Assembly (NCBI GenBank): GCA_964457335.1
Contig: CAYWGD010000017.1
Coordinates: forward strand, 22,143-86,142
Length of the DNA: 64,000 bases
Direction: 5' to 3'
DNA from: CAJBVW01 sp964457335
GTDB lineage: Bacteria > Myxococcota_A > UBA796 > SXON01
The notes under the pieces are model-generated. The model saw nothing but the letters and a program-made list of their open reading frames with translations. It did not search any database and was not told where the DNA came from. Position numbers and translations under genes: made by a program. The first letter of the stretch is position 1. Every line of letters starts with the position of its first letter. This document shows, piece after piece, positions 54,788 to 63,303 of this stretch.

Positions 54788-55606
54788 CTAGCGGAAGGTC
54801 GAGACCGGGAGCTTGTCCGCCTCCGGGGCGTCCACCCCCGCGACCGGGAGCCGCGCGCCCACGCCCAGGACGCGCTTGAGCGCCGCGAGGCCGCCCGCCC
54901 GGTCGACCGCGGCGGCGCGGTAGGCGACCGCCTCCGCGAGCCCGGGCTCCCGGTCCAGCCAGGCCCGCCGGACGAGCTCCGGCCAGGCGTTCGCGAGGCG
55001 CGAGACGCCCCCCGCGAGGGGCGCGAGGGCGGCGACCGCGTCGAGCTCCGCGCCCGGCAGCCCGTCGTCGATGACGGCCCAGCCCACGCCGGGCCAGGCC
55101 TCCGCGGAGCGGCGGATGCGGTGCGCGTCCCCCGAGGCGTCGAGCCAGCCCGCCACCTTCGTCTCCGCGCGGAGCCGCGCGGCGAGCCGGGGCGTGAGCG
55201 GGTTCCCGAAGCGCGGGTGATGCCACGCGAGGACCGGGAGCGAGACGTGCTCGCTCACCGAGCGGAACCAGTCGACGGCGGCGTCCTCGGAGACGGGGAG
55301 GAGCAGCGGGGTGGGGAGCAGCACGGCGGTGGCGCCGCGCTCGGCGGCCGCCCGCCCGAGCTTCAGTACGTAGGCGGGGGAGGGGTCCCAGATGGGGAAG
55401 ATCACGGTGCGGCCGCGCGCGGCGTCGACGACCACCTCGAGCAGGCGCTCCTTCTCCTTGCGGTCCACGTGGAGAATTTCGCCGGCCCCGACGACGATCC
55501 CGTCCACGCCGTTGGCGCAGAGCCAGAGCGCGTGGGCGCGGGCCGCGCCGACGTCCACGTGCCCGTCGGCGGCGAAGGGGACGATCGTGTCGGCGAGCAG
55601 AGGCAC
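54788..55606 (-). CDS. DapA/NAL-family TIM barrel without the catalytic lysine
   Basis: A 272-residue protein. GTG 55606 is preferred; GTG 55618 is possible. The family signature positions are seen in GVDGIVVGAGEILHVDRKEKERLLE and ALPLAGGVS-like text. The Schiff-base lysine (GxKDxSG) is replaced: the site reads GWLDASGD, with L155 for Lys. The Tyr of the YNxP motif is W128 (AWHHP). It therefore cannot work as a normal dihydrodipicolinate synthase or N-acetylneuraminate lyase, and may bind or use another chemistry. Confidence 0.85.
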   Translation of the reverse strand: MPLLADTIVPFAADGHVDVGAARAHALWLCANGVDGIVVGAGEILHVDRKEKERLLEVVVDAARGRTVIFPIWDPSPAYVLKLGRAAAERGATAVLLPTPLLLPVSEDAAVDWFRSVSEHVSLPVLAWHHPRFGNPLTPRLAARLRAETKVAGWLDASGDAHRIRRSAEAWPGVGWAVIDDGLPGAELDAVAALAPLAGGVSRLANAWPELVRRAWLDREPGLAEAVAYRAAAVDRAGGLAALKRVLGVGARLPVAGVDAPEADKLPVSTFR

Positions 55607-55657
55607 GGATGAATCCACCGGGAACGGGTGTCGGAGGTCGGGCGCCCGAGGTCGTGA

Positions 55658-55687
55658 TTGACAGGGGGGCCCGGCCCCAACCATCAT
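55658..55687 (+). promoter_or_regulatory. Promoter of the discoidin-like gene
   Basis: TTGACA (55658-55663), an 18-base spacer and CATCAT (55682-55687). It lies 38 bases before the ATG, which has GGAG in its leader. This is one of the few close matches to a housekeeping promoter in the window. Confidence 0.5.
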
Positions 55688-55724
55688 CCCCCGTCCGACT
55701 ATCCGCCCCCTGGAGTCCCGTCGC

Positions 55725-56648
55725 ATGCTCCTCGCCTCCCTCCTCGCCCCGCTCCTCGTCGACGCTGCCCACGCCGGCATCGTCAAGCCCGCGTCGTGGA
55801 CCGCGTCCTCCTCCGCTCCCGGCTCCGACGGCGTCAGCTACGACGTGGCGAACGTGGCCGACGCCCGGCAGTCCAGCCCCTGGGTCGAAGGGGACGACGG
55901 CAGCGGCCTCGGCTCCTGGGTGCAGGCCGACTTCGGCGGCGAGAAGACGATCTCCGGCTTCACGGTGTGGTCCGGCGTCTGGTACACGCTCGAGTACTGG
56001 AACCGCTACAACCGGCCGAAGCTGCTCCACGTCGAGTTCTCCGACGGCTCGAGCGAGGAGTTCACGCTCACCGACGAGTTCAAGCCGCAGACGATCACCT
56101 TCAAGAGCCCCAAGAAGACGAGCTCGGTGAAGCTCAAGGTGAAGGCCATCTTCAACGGCAACACCTTCAACGACACCGGCCTCTCCGAGGTGCAGTTCTT
56201 CGACGGCACCCCGCCGGCGCACCTCGCCGTGAAGGGCTACAAGGCGTCCACGACCTTCCCCGCCGACGGCGACGGCAACTACGAGCTCGTCAACACGAGC
56301 GACGGCATCCTCGACTCGATGTGGTGCGAGGGCAACACGAAGGGCGACGGCACGAACGAGTGGATCGAGCTCGACCTCGGCGGCAGCCAGAGCGTGAGCA
56401 AGCTGCTCCTGCGGAACGGCAACGCCTACTCGTTCAGCTACTTCATGAAGAGCAACCGGGCGCTCGGCGCGACGCTCACGTTCTCCGACGGCGCCACCGA
56501 GACCGTCGCGATCAAGGACACGATCAGCGAGCAGACGATCAGCTTCCCGGCGCACACGACGAGCAAGGTGCGCGTCACGTTCACCGGCGTGAAAGCGGGA
56601 TCCGAATTCAACGATCTGTGCATCTCCGAGGCATACCTCCTCCCGTAG
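55725..56648 (+). CDS. Exported protein with two discoidin-like (F5/8 type C) domains
   Basis: A 307-residue protein. Signal peptide MLLASLLAPLLVDAAHA. Two copies of one domain follow at about 20-160 and 170-305. Each has W(I/V)xxDFGG or WIELDLGG, a VWxG/RNGN loop, FSDG and strand-turn phrases (PQTITFKSPKK and EQTISFPAHT). The pattern resembles NADase-type glycan-binding discoidin domains. It may bind surface polysaccharide. It is divergent from the DapA-like gene and has its own promoter. Confidence 0.8.
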   Translation: MLLASLLAPLLVDAAHAGIVKPASWTASSSAPGSDGVSYDVANVADARQSSPWVEGDDGSGLGSWVQADFGGEKTISGFTVWSGVWYTLEYWNRYNRPKLLHVEFSDGSSEEFTLTDEFKPQTITFKSPKKTSSVKLKVKAIFNGNTFNDTGLSEVQFFDGTPPAHLAVKGYKASTTFPADGDGNYELVNTSDGILDSMWCEGNTKGDGTNEWIELDLGGSQSVSKLLLRNGNAYSFSYFMKSNRALGATLTFSDGATETVAIKDTISEQTISFPAHTTSKVRVTFTGVKAGSEFNDLCISEAYLLP

Positions 56649-56689
56649 GTTGCGCGGGGAGGGGCTCCGTCGGTACGCTTGAAGCAGAG

Positions 56690-57748
56690 GTGCGCTTGCG
56701 GTCCTTCCTCCCGATCGTCGTCCTACTCGCGGCGTGCAGCGACAACGAGTTCAAGCGGGCTTCGCGGACCGACGAGTTCTGGCAGGCCCCCTCGAACATG
56801 GTCGACATCCTCTGGGTCATCGACAACTCCGTGTCGATGGAGAACGAGCAGGCGGCCGTGGCGCTCGGCGCCGAGGACTTCATCACGCACCTCGAGACGA
56901 CCGAGATGGACTTCCACCTCGGCGTCATCTCGAGCGACGTGGACCGCAGCAACGTGAACGCGGGCGTGCTCACGGGCAGCCCGGCGGTGCTCGACAAGAA
57001 CACGGCGGGCTACGCCGACGCCTTCCGCGCCCGCGTCATCACGGGCACCGACGGCTCCGACCAGGAGAAGGGGCTCCAGGCCGCGGTCATGGCCGTGTCG
57101 GCGCCGCTCTCCGTGTCGGTGAACGCGGGCTTCCTCCGCGAAGGCGCGATGCTCTCGGTCATCATCCTCTCCGACGAGAACGACTGCTCCGACAACGGCG
57201 CGCTCGGGGCGAACTCGACCGGCGAGGACTGCTACACGCGCGCGGAGGAGCTCACCCCCGTGAGCGACCTCGTGCGGCAGCTGGCCGACGTGAAGGGAGA
57301 CGACCAGGTGGTGCTCTCCGGCATCGTCGGGCCCGACATCACGGACGGCTGCGAGAACGCCGTGCCCGGGCGCCGCTACTACACCGCCATCGAGCTGCTC
57401 GGCGGCGTGCAGGCCGACATCTGCCAGACCGACTACTCGCAGATCATGGACGCGCTGGGGCAGGTGGCGTCGGGCATCCTCACCGTGTTCCAGCTTTCGA
57501 AGGCCGCGATCGAGGACTCCATCGAGGTGAAGGTGGCCCCGTCCGAGGGCGAGGAGCTGCGCGTCGTCCCGAAGTACGACGAGGCGGCCGGCACCGACGG
57601 CTGGTCCTACATCGCCGACTACGCGCAGATCGAGTTCCACGGCGCCGAGGTCCCGCCGCGCGGCGCCTACATCGAGGTCAGCTACGAGATCGCGGGGAAC
57701 GTCCAGGACGAGGCGCCCGCGGACAGCGGCACGACCGCCGCGCCGTAA
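56690..57748 (+). CDS. VWA-like lipoprotein
   Basis: A 352-residue protein from GTG 56690. The signal RLRSFLPIVVLLAAC has the lipobox cysteine at residue 16. The von Willebrand A fold carries the metal-site motif VIDNSVSM (DxSxS), then FHLGVISSDVD and IILSDENDCSDNG. The C-terminal 100 residues form a beta domain (IEVKVAPSEGEELRVVP). VWA lipoproteins of this type are common in Myxococcota; a ligand- or adhesion-related role is inferred. Confidence 0.85.
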   Translation: MRLRSFLPIVVLLAACSDNEFKRASRTDEFWQAPSNMVDILWVIDNSVSMENEQAAVALGAEDFITHLETTEMDFHLGVISSDVDRSNVNAGVLTGSPAVLDKNTAGYADAFRARVITGTDGSDQEKGLQAAVMAVSAPLSVSVNAGFLREGAMLSVIILSDENDCSDNGALGANSTGEDCYTRAEELTPVSDLVRQLADVKGDDQVVLSGIVGPDITDGCENAVPGRRYYTAIELLGGVQADICQTDYSQIMDALGQVASGILTVFQLSKAAIEDSIEVKVAPSEGEELRVVPKYDEAAGTDGWSYIADYAQIEFHGAEVPPRGAYIEVSYEIAGNVQDEAPADSGTTAAP

Positions 57749-57805
57749 GCGGGGGTTGTCGGACGGGGTCGGGCTCGCGTGCTCGCGACGCCAGACCTCG
57801 CTACG

Positions 57806-58549
57806 ATGGGAGGGATGGCGGACTCTCCCCCCGCGGACCGGCCGGAGACGCGCGTCGTACAGGACCGGTTCGAGGAGTGCATCTACCGGCCGGGCCAGGT
57901 GGCCCGCTGCCCGGCGCGCGTGCCGGCCGCGCCGCTTTCGCCCGAGCAGCTCGACCTGCTCCTGGAGGAGGGGGACCAGCGCGTCGGCGGGACCGTGTTC
58001 CGCACCGAGTGCCCCTTCTGCACCGCCTGCGAGCCCGTGCGCATCGACATCGCGGGTTTTGCCCCGTCGAAGTCGCAGCGGCGGATCCTGCGTCGCAACG
58101 CGGACCTCGTGACCGAGCACGGCCCGCCCACGCTCTCGCGCCGCCGCGTGGCCCTCTGGAACCGCCACCGGCGCGAGCGCGGGCTCATGACCGAGCACTC
58201 CCGGCGGGACCCCGTCGGCTACCAGGAGTGGCTCGTCGACACCTGCGCGCCGACCACCGAGGTGCGCTACCTGCTCGGGGACCGGCTCCTCGCCGTGAGC
58301 CTGCTCGACCTCGGCCGGACCTCCGCCAACAGCGCCTACCACTACTTCGACCCGGGCCAGTCGGAGCGCTCGCTCGGCGTGTTCTCCGTCCTCACCGAGA
58401 TCGAGCACTGCCGCGCGCTCGGCATGCGCTGGTACTACCTCGGGCTCTGGGTCCAGGACTGCGACGCCCTCCGCTACAAGTCGAGCTACCACCCGCACGA
58501 GCGGCTGATCCGCGGGCGGTGGGTCGCCCAGCCCCGGCCGGAGGATTGA
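57806..58549 (+). CDS. bpt: Aspartate/glutamate leucyltransferase (Bpt), N-end rule
   Basis: A 247-residue enzyme that adds Leu from tRNA to N-terminal Asp or Glu, marking proteins for ClpAP. The N-terminal metal or cofactor-binding region has ECPFCTACEPVRIDI. The core has YQEWLVDTC, LDLGRTSANSAYHYFDP and LGMRWYYLGLWVQDCDALRYKSSYHPHE, all family hallmarks. The start is ATG 57806 or 57815. The next gene has its own sigma-54 promoter, so this is probably monocistronic. Confidence 0.92.
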   Translation: MGGMADSPPADRPETRVVQDRFEECIYRPGQVARCPARVPAAPLSPEQLDLLLEEGDQRVGGTVFRTECPFCTACEPVRIDIAGFAPSKSQRRILRRNADLVTEHGPPTLSRRRVALWNRHRRERGLMTEHSRRDPVGYQEWLVDTCAPTTEVRYLLGDRLLAVSLLDLGRTSANSAYHYFDPGQSERSLGVFSVLTEIEHCRALGMRWYYLGLWVQDCDALRYKSSYHPHERLIRGRWVAQPRPED

Positions 58550-58565
58550 CGGCCTCCGCTCGTTG

Positions 58566-58581
58566 TGGCACGAACCTTGCG
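58566..58581 (+). promoter_or_regulatory. Near-consensus sigma-54 promoter
   Basis: TGGCACGAACCTTGCG matches TGGCACG-N4-TTGC exactly, with GG at 58567-58568 and GC at 58579-58580. A start near 58592 would give a 13-base leader holding GGAGG (58595-58599) before ATG 58605. It lies wholly in the 55-base gap after bpt. Confidence 0.8.
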
Positions 58582-58604
58582 ACGCTGGCTGCTCCGGAGG
58601 TCCC

Positions 58605-59588
58605 ATGCTTCGCGTGTTCCTGCTCCTCGCGGCCTGCTCGGGCGACAAGCCCGAGACGGGCGAGCCCGCGGAGACGTGGACGCTCCTCGCCGACGGGCAC
58701 GACTCCGCCTTCCTGAGCGTGTGGGGGAGCGGCGTCGACGACGTGTGGACCGTCGGGGCGGACGCGGGGAGCGGCCCGGCGGTCGCCCACTACGACGGCG
58801 CGGCCTGGAGCATGGTGGACACCGGCTCCACGGGCGACCTCTGGTGGGTGGCGAGCACGAGCGTGGACACCCTCTGGTTCGGGGGGGAGGCCGGCCGCGT
58901 GCTGAAGTACACCCGATCGACGGGGACCGTCACCGAGTCGGTGCTCGACCCGGCGATCACCGTGTTCGGCGTCTGGGGCGCCGCGGACGACGACGTCTGG
59001 GCGGTCGGCGGCGACATCAGCGTCGGCTCCGACGGGGCGCAGGTCTGGCGCTTCGACGGCACGGCGTGGGCGCGGGTCGAGATCACGTCGGAGGCGGCCG
59101 CCGCCATCGCGATCTACAAGGTGTGGGGCCGCTCCTCGACGGACGTGTACGCCGTGGGCACCGGCGGCGTCGGCCTCCACTGGGACGGGGCCGCCTGGTC
59201 GAACGTCTCCACCGGCACCGACCGCAACCTCTTCACCGTGCACGGCACGGCGACCGAGGAGATCGCCGTCGGCGGGCAGTTCAGCGGCACCATCGTCGCG
59301 GGATCGGGAGCCTGGACGGACCAGACCCCGACATTGGCGCCGCAGATCAACGGGGTCTACGCCGGCGGGCCCGCGCCCGTGGCCGTCGGGGCGACCGGCG
59401 CCGTCTACGTCCGGGAGGGGGGCGTGTGGGTCGCGGACCCCCGCGGCGCCGTGACGGCACGTGACTTGCACGCTGTATGGGTCGACCCGGACGGCGGGAT
59501 CTGGACCGTCGGGGGCAAGTTGTCATCTTTTCCCCTGGATGATGGTATCGTCGCGTACGGCGGGGACCGGGACGTCCCCCCTCTCTAG
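58605..59588 (+). CDS. Beta-propeller lipoprotein under sigma-54 control
   Basis: A 327-residue protein. The signal MLRVFLLLAAC has the lipobox cysteine at residue 11. Repeats of VWGSGVDDVWTVG, VWGAADDDVWAVGG and VWGRSSTDVYAVGTGG are separated by about 60 residues, with further short blades (VWVDPDGGIWTVGG). This is a repeat family of propeller-type surface proteins. No catalytic motif. It heads a run of four propeller lipoproteins, but the next gene may have its own promoter. Confidence 0.85.
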   Translation: MLRVFLLLAACSGDKPETGEPAETWTLLADGHDSAFLSVWGSGVDDVWTVGADAGSGPAVAHYDGAAWSMVDTGSTGDLWWVASTSVDTLWFGGEAGRVLKYTRSTGTVTESVLDPAITVFGVWGAADDDVWAVGGDISVGSDGAQVWRFDGTAWARVEITSEAAAAIAIYKVWGRSSTDVYAVGTGGVGLHWDGAAWSNVSTGTDRNLFTVHGTATEEIAVGGQFSGTIVAGSGAWTDQTPTLAPQINGVYAGGPAPVAVGATGAVYVREGGVWVADPRGAVTARDLHAVWVDPDGGIWTVGGKLSSFPLDDGIVAYGGDRDVPPL

Positions 59589-59597
59589 AGGTGCCGA

Positions 59598-60740
59598 ATG
59601 TTCTTGATCCTCCTGGCAGCGTGTACGGGTGAAGCTCCCGACGACACCGCCGCCGCCGCGTGCGCCGACGACGTCGGCAACATCTGTACGTTCGCCGGCA
59701 CGGGCGACGCCGCCTGGGACGGCGACGGCCACGATCGCCTCGACTCGGCGTTCTACTGGCCGATGAAGATGGAGCTCTCGCCCTACGGCAAGCCCGTGGT
59801 GCTCGACTGGAACAACCACCGCGTCCGCATGCTGCAGGACGACGGCACGTTCACCACGATCATCGGCACGATCTTTCCGGGTGACGGCCCGGACGACCAG
59901 GGCGACCTGACGCCCCCCGGCGCCGACGGCGACACGGTCAACCTGAACCACCCCACCGACGCCATCTACGAGCCCGACGGCACGCTGATGCTCATCGCGT
60001 GGCACAACCACAAGCTGCGCACCTGGGACCCCGCCACCGGCAAGGTCATGGTGCACTGCGGCTCCGGCGCGGGCTTCGTCGGCGACAACTACGAGCCGGC
60101 CGACACCGCCAAGCTCGCGATGCCCAACTCGGGCGTCTACGACGCGGAGGGCAACCTCTACATCGTCGACCAGAAGAACCAGCGCATCCGCGTGCTCACG
60201 CCCGACTACACGATCGCGACGATCGCGGGCGACGGCACGAAGGGCTTCGCGGGCGACGGCGGCGTCGCGACCGCCGCGAACTTCTCCTTCCCCACCGGCG
60301 CGCAGCCCGAGCCCGGCGGCGCCATCGCGCTCGGCCCCGACGGGAACCTGTACGTCGCGGACACCGAGAACCACCGCATCCGTCGCATCGACCTCGCGTC
60401 CGGCACCGTCGACACCATCGCGGGCACCGGCACCGCCGGGTACTCCGGCGACGGCGGCCCCGCGCTCGGCGCGACGCTCAACAACCCCCGCGACCTCGAG
60501 TTCGACGCCGACGGGCTCCTCTGGGTCGCGGACACCGACAACCACGTGATCCGCACGATCGACCTCGCGAGCGGCACCGTCGAGACCGCGGTCGGCACCG
60601 GGACCCAGGGCTTCGCCGGCGACGGCGGGCCGGCCGTGGACGCCGAGCTCTACCGCCCCTTCGGCGTCGACCTCGACGAGGACGGCAACGTCTACGTCGC
60701 CGACACCTACAACCACCGCATCCGCGTCGTGTACCGGTAG
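59598..60740 (+). CDS. NHL-repeat beta-propeller lipoprotein 1
   Basis: A 380-residue protein. The signal is only MFLILLAAC (cysteine at residue 9); TAG lies in frame 12 bases upstream with no start between, so no longer signal is possible. NHL blades repeat GTGTAGYSGDGGPA, VADTENHRIRRIDLASGTV and VADTDNHVIRTIDLASGTVE. It starts 9 bases after the previous gene. TTGTCA near 59520 inside that gene could be a -35 box. Role unknown. Confidence 0.9.
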   Translation: MFLILLAACTGEAPDDTAAAACADDVGNICTFAGTGDAAWDGDGHDRLDSAFYWPMKMELSPYGKPVVLDWNNHRVRMLQDDGTFTTIIGTIFPGDGPDDQGDLTPPGADGDTVNLNHPTDAIYEPDGTLMLIAWHNHKLRTWDPATGKVMVHCGSGAGFVGDNYEPADTAKLAMPNSGVYDAEGNLYIVDQKNQRIRVLTPDYTIATIAGDGTKGFAGDGGVATAANFSFPTGAQPEPGGAIALGPDGNLYVADTENHRIRRIDLASGTVDTIAGTGTAGYSGDGGPALGATLNNPRDLEFDADGLLWVADTDNHVIRTIDLASGTVETAVGTGTQGFAGDGGPAVDAELYRPFGVDLDEDGNVYVADTYNHRIRVVYR

Positions 60741-60749
60741 GAGACCCCC

Positions 60750-61862
60750 ATGCTGCTCCCCCTGCTCCTGCTCGCCTGCTCCGGCACCGGCGACGACACC
60801 GCGGCCGCGTGCGGCGGCTCCGGCACCATCTGCACCTGGGCCGGCACCGGCATGGCCGGCCTCGGCGGCGAGGGCGACCCCGCGACCGAGACCAACCTCT
60901 ACCTCCCCATCGACATGAGCTTCGGCCCCGACGGCCTCGGCTACGTGCTCGACTGGAACAACCACCGCATCCGGCGCGTGGCGGAGGACGGCACGATGAC
61001 GACGCTCGCCGGCACGGGCGAGCTGGGCGACGGCCCCGAGGGCCCCGCGATCGACGCGAAGTTCAACCACCCGACGAACATCGACTTCGACTCCTACGGC
61101 CGGATGCTCATCTCCGCCTGGCACAACAGCCGCATCATGCGCATCGACCTCACGACGGACCAGCTCGAGTTCGTCGTGGGCGACGGCACGCGCTCCTTCG
61201 GCGGGGACGAGGGTGATCCCGAGGTGGCCAAGCTCGACCTGCCCTCGGGCGTGGCGGTCGACTCCTTCGACCAGATCTGGATCTCCGACCAGGCCAACCA
61301 GCGCATCCGCTGCGTCGGCACCGACGGCAAGATCCACTCCGTCGTCGGGACCGGCACCCCCGGCTACTCCGGCGACGGCGGGCCCGCGATCGAGGCCGAG
61401 ATCCACGCCTCCGTCGGCCAGGCCGCGTCCCCGGCCAACCGCATGGCGCTCGCCCCCGACGAGGGCCGCCTCTACTTCGTGGACACGGAGAACCACCGCG
61501 TCCGGTACGTCGAAATCGCGACGGGGATCATCGACACCTACGTCGGCAACGGCACGCCCGCCTACGCCGGCGACGGCGGGGACAGCCGTGACGCCTCGCT
61601 CTACCAGCCCACCGACCTCGCGTTCGGGCCCGACGGCGAGATGTACATCGCGGACACGACGAACTCCTGCGTGCGGCGCGTGGACACCGACGGCGTGATC
61701 TCGACCTTCGCGGGCTCGTGCGGCGAGCCCGGCTACAGCGGCGACGGCGGCGCGCCCGCGGACGCGCTGCTGCAGCGGCCCTACGGCGTCGCGCTCGACG
61801 ACGCGGGCAACGTCTACATCTCCGACACGTACAACCAGGTCGTCCGGGTCGTGTACAGGTAG
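60750..61862 (+). CDS. NHL-repeat beta-propeller lipoprotein 2
   Basis: A 370-residue paralogue of its neighbours. The signal is MLLPLLLLAC (cysteine at residue 10); the stop of the previous gene, 12 bases upstream, is in frame, so this start is fixed. Blades contain YVLDWNNHRIRRV, GTGTPGYSGDGGPA and IADTTNSCVRRVD. Nine bases separate it from the first NHL gene. The family may bind a surface ligand, but I do not know which. Confidence 0.9.
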   Translation: MLLPLLLLACSGTGDDTAAACGGSGTICTWAGTGMAGLGGEGDPATETNLYLPIDMSFGPDGLGYVLDWNNHRIRRVAEDGTMTTLAGTGELGDGPEGPAIDAKFNHPTNIDFDSYGRMLISAWHNSRIMRIDLTTDQLEFVVGDGTRSFGGDEGDPEVAKLDLPSGVAVDSFDQIWISDQANQRIRCVGTDGKIHSVVGTGTPGYSGDGGPAIEAEIHASVGQAASPANRMALAPDEGRLYFVDTENHRVRYVEIATGIIDTYVGNGTPAYAGDGGDSRDASLYQPTDLAFGPDGEMYIADTTNSCVRRVDTDGVISTFAGSCGEPGYSGDGGAPADALLQRPYGVALDDAGNVYISDTYNQVVRVVYR

Positions 61863-61865
61863 GTC

Positions 61866-62933
61866 GTGCTGCTCCTCCTCCTCTTCGCCTGCACCGGCGC
61901 CCCCGAGGAGGAGGGCTGCCCCGAGGCCCCCGGCACCGTGTGCCGGGTGGCCGGCACCGGGGATCTCGGCTTCAACGGCGAGGGCCTGCCCGCGCTGGAG
62001 AGCTGGCTCTACTTCCCGTCGGCCGTGCGCGCGCACCCCGACGGGCGGCTCGTCATCGTCGACTTCAACAACATGCGCGTCCGCGCGCTCGATCCGGACG
62101 GCACCCTCGCCACGATCGTCGGCAACGGCGACCACGCCTGGTCCACGCCGGGCGCGACGGCGCTCGACACGGCGCTCGAGAACCCCATCGACGCGGTGTG
62201 GGCGCCCGACGGCACGGCCTACCTCCTGCCGCTCCACGAGGCGCGCGTGCTGCACATGCGCGCCGACGGCGTGGTGGTGCCCTGCGCCGGCACCGGCGAC
62301 GTCGGCTACGCCGGGGACGGCGGCGACGCGACGCTCGCGACGATGTCCGAGGCCGCCGGGCTCGCCGTGGGGCCCGACGGCGCGCTCTACGTCGCCGACA
62401 CGCAGAACAACGCGATCCGCGTCGTGCGCGACGGCCTGATCGACACGCTCGCGGGCGGCGGCGACGCGGGCTTCGTCGACGCGGCGGGGGCGGAGGCGCG
62501 CTTCTCCGGTCCGCAGCGCCTCGTCGTGGGCGACGGCGTGCTCTACGTCGCGGACGCCAACAACCACGCGGTGCGCGCGGTCGACCTCGCCACCGGCGCC
62601 GTCACCACCGTCGCGGGCACCGGCACGCGCGGCTACGACGGGGATGGCGGCCCCGCGACCGCCGCGGCGCTCAGCTACCCCTACGGCGTGAACGTCGGCC
62701 CCGACGGCGCGCTCTGGATCGCGGACAGCGGCAACAACGTCGTCCGGCGCGTGGTCGACGGCGTGATCGACACCGTCGCGGGCACCGGCGAGGAGGGCCT
62801 CGCCGGCGACGGCGGCCCGGCCCTGGACGCGACGTTCGCCTTCCCGGCGCACGTGCTCGCGAAGGACGGCGACCTCTACGTCGCGGACCTCAAGAACGGC
62901 GTCGTGCGCGTGGTGCGCGGGGTGGGGGAGTAG
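61866..62933 (+). CDS. NHL-repeat beta-propeller lipoprotein 3
   Basis: A 355-residue paralogue starting at GTG. The signal is MLLLLLFAC (cysteine at residue 9), with the preceding TAG in frame six bases upstream. Blades contain VADTQNNAIRVVRD, VADANNHAVRAVDLATGAV and GTGTRGYDGDGGPA. Three bases separate it from gene 2. The tandem triplicate suggests gene amplification for surface variation or for ligand specificity. Confidence 0.88.
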   Translation: MLLLLLFACTGAPEEEGCPEAPGTVCRVAGTGDLGFNGEGLPALESWLYFPSAVRAHPDGRLVIVDFNNMRVRALDPDGTLATIVGNGDHAWSTPGATALDTALENPIDAVWAPDGTAYLLPLHEARVLHMRADGVVVPCAGTGDVGYAGDGGDATLATMSEAAGLAVGPDGALYVADTQNNAIRVVRDGLIDTLAGGGDAGFVDAAGAEARFSGPQRLVVGDGVLYVADANNHAVRAVDLATGAVTTVAGTGTRGYDGDGGPATAAALSYPYGVNVGPDGALWIADSGNNVVRRVVDGVIDTVAGTGEEGLAGDGGPALDATFAFPAHVLAKDGDLYVADLKNGVVRVVRGVGE

Positions 62934-62934
62934 G

Positions 62935-63287
62935 GCTGGGCGCGCCCCCCGCCGAAGACGGCGGGGGTCGGCGTCCTCCCGGGTCGGGCCGGAGGCACTC
63001 CGTCGCCGCCGTGCGCCGGCGGCGACCGCCGCGGGCGTTCCACCGGGGCGTGCGGCTCGCCCCTCCGCGCCCGCGGCGCCGTCCGGCCGCCTCGCGCGGT
63101 GGTGCTGGTGGAGCGGGCGGCGAGGCGGTCACGGAGAGGGGAGGTGTCCACCACGGAGCGCGTGAGGGGGCCGGAGCGGCGGCCGGCCCCCGGCCGGCCG
63201 GTCCCGGCGTCCGCGCCGGGACCGAGGCCGAAGGCCGAGCCCGGAGGACACCGACCGCCGCCGTCTTCGGCGGCGGGCACGCCCGGC
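62935..63287. repeat. Paired inverted repeats with terminator-like hairpins
   Basis: About 52 bases at 62935-62986 are the imperfect inverse of 63236-63287 (roughly 85% identity). Each arm contains a perfect 9-bp hairpin: CCCCCGCCG-AAGA-CGGCGGGGG (62946-62967) and CCGCCGCCG-TCTT-CGGCGGCGG (63255-63276). Between them, GCCTCGC (near 63090) faces GCGAGGC (near 63120). The 370-base gap between convergent genes has no supported gene. The arms could end each transcript, or be the ends of a small mobile element. Confidence 0.55.
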
Positions 63288-63303
63288 GGCTCGGGGACGC
63301 CCG

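Noticed and set aside
59523..62852. Long antisense frame across the NHL lipoproteins
   Set aside because: It mirrors the repeat structure of the sense genes, has no ribosome-binding site or domain, and the sense genes have signals and tight operon spacing.
62876..63280. Coding frames in the gap before sbcC
   Set aside because: They translate the inverted repeats and hairpins, with no start signal and no recognisable domain.
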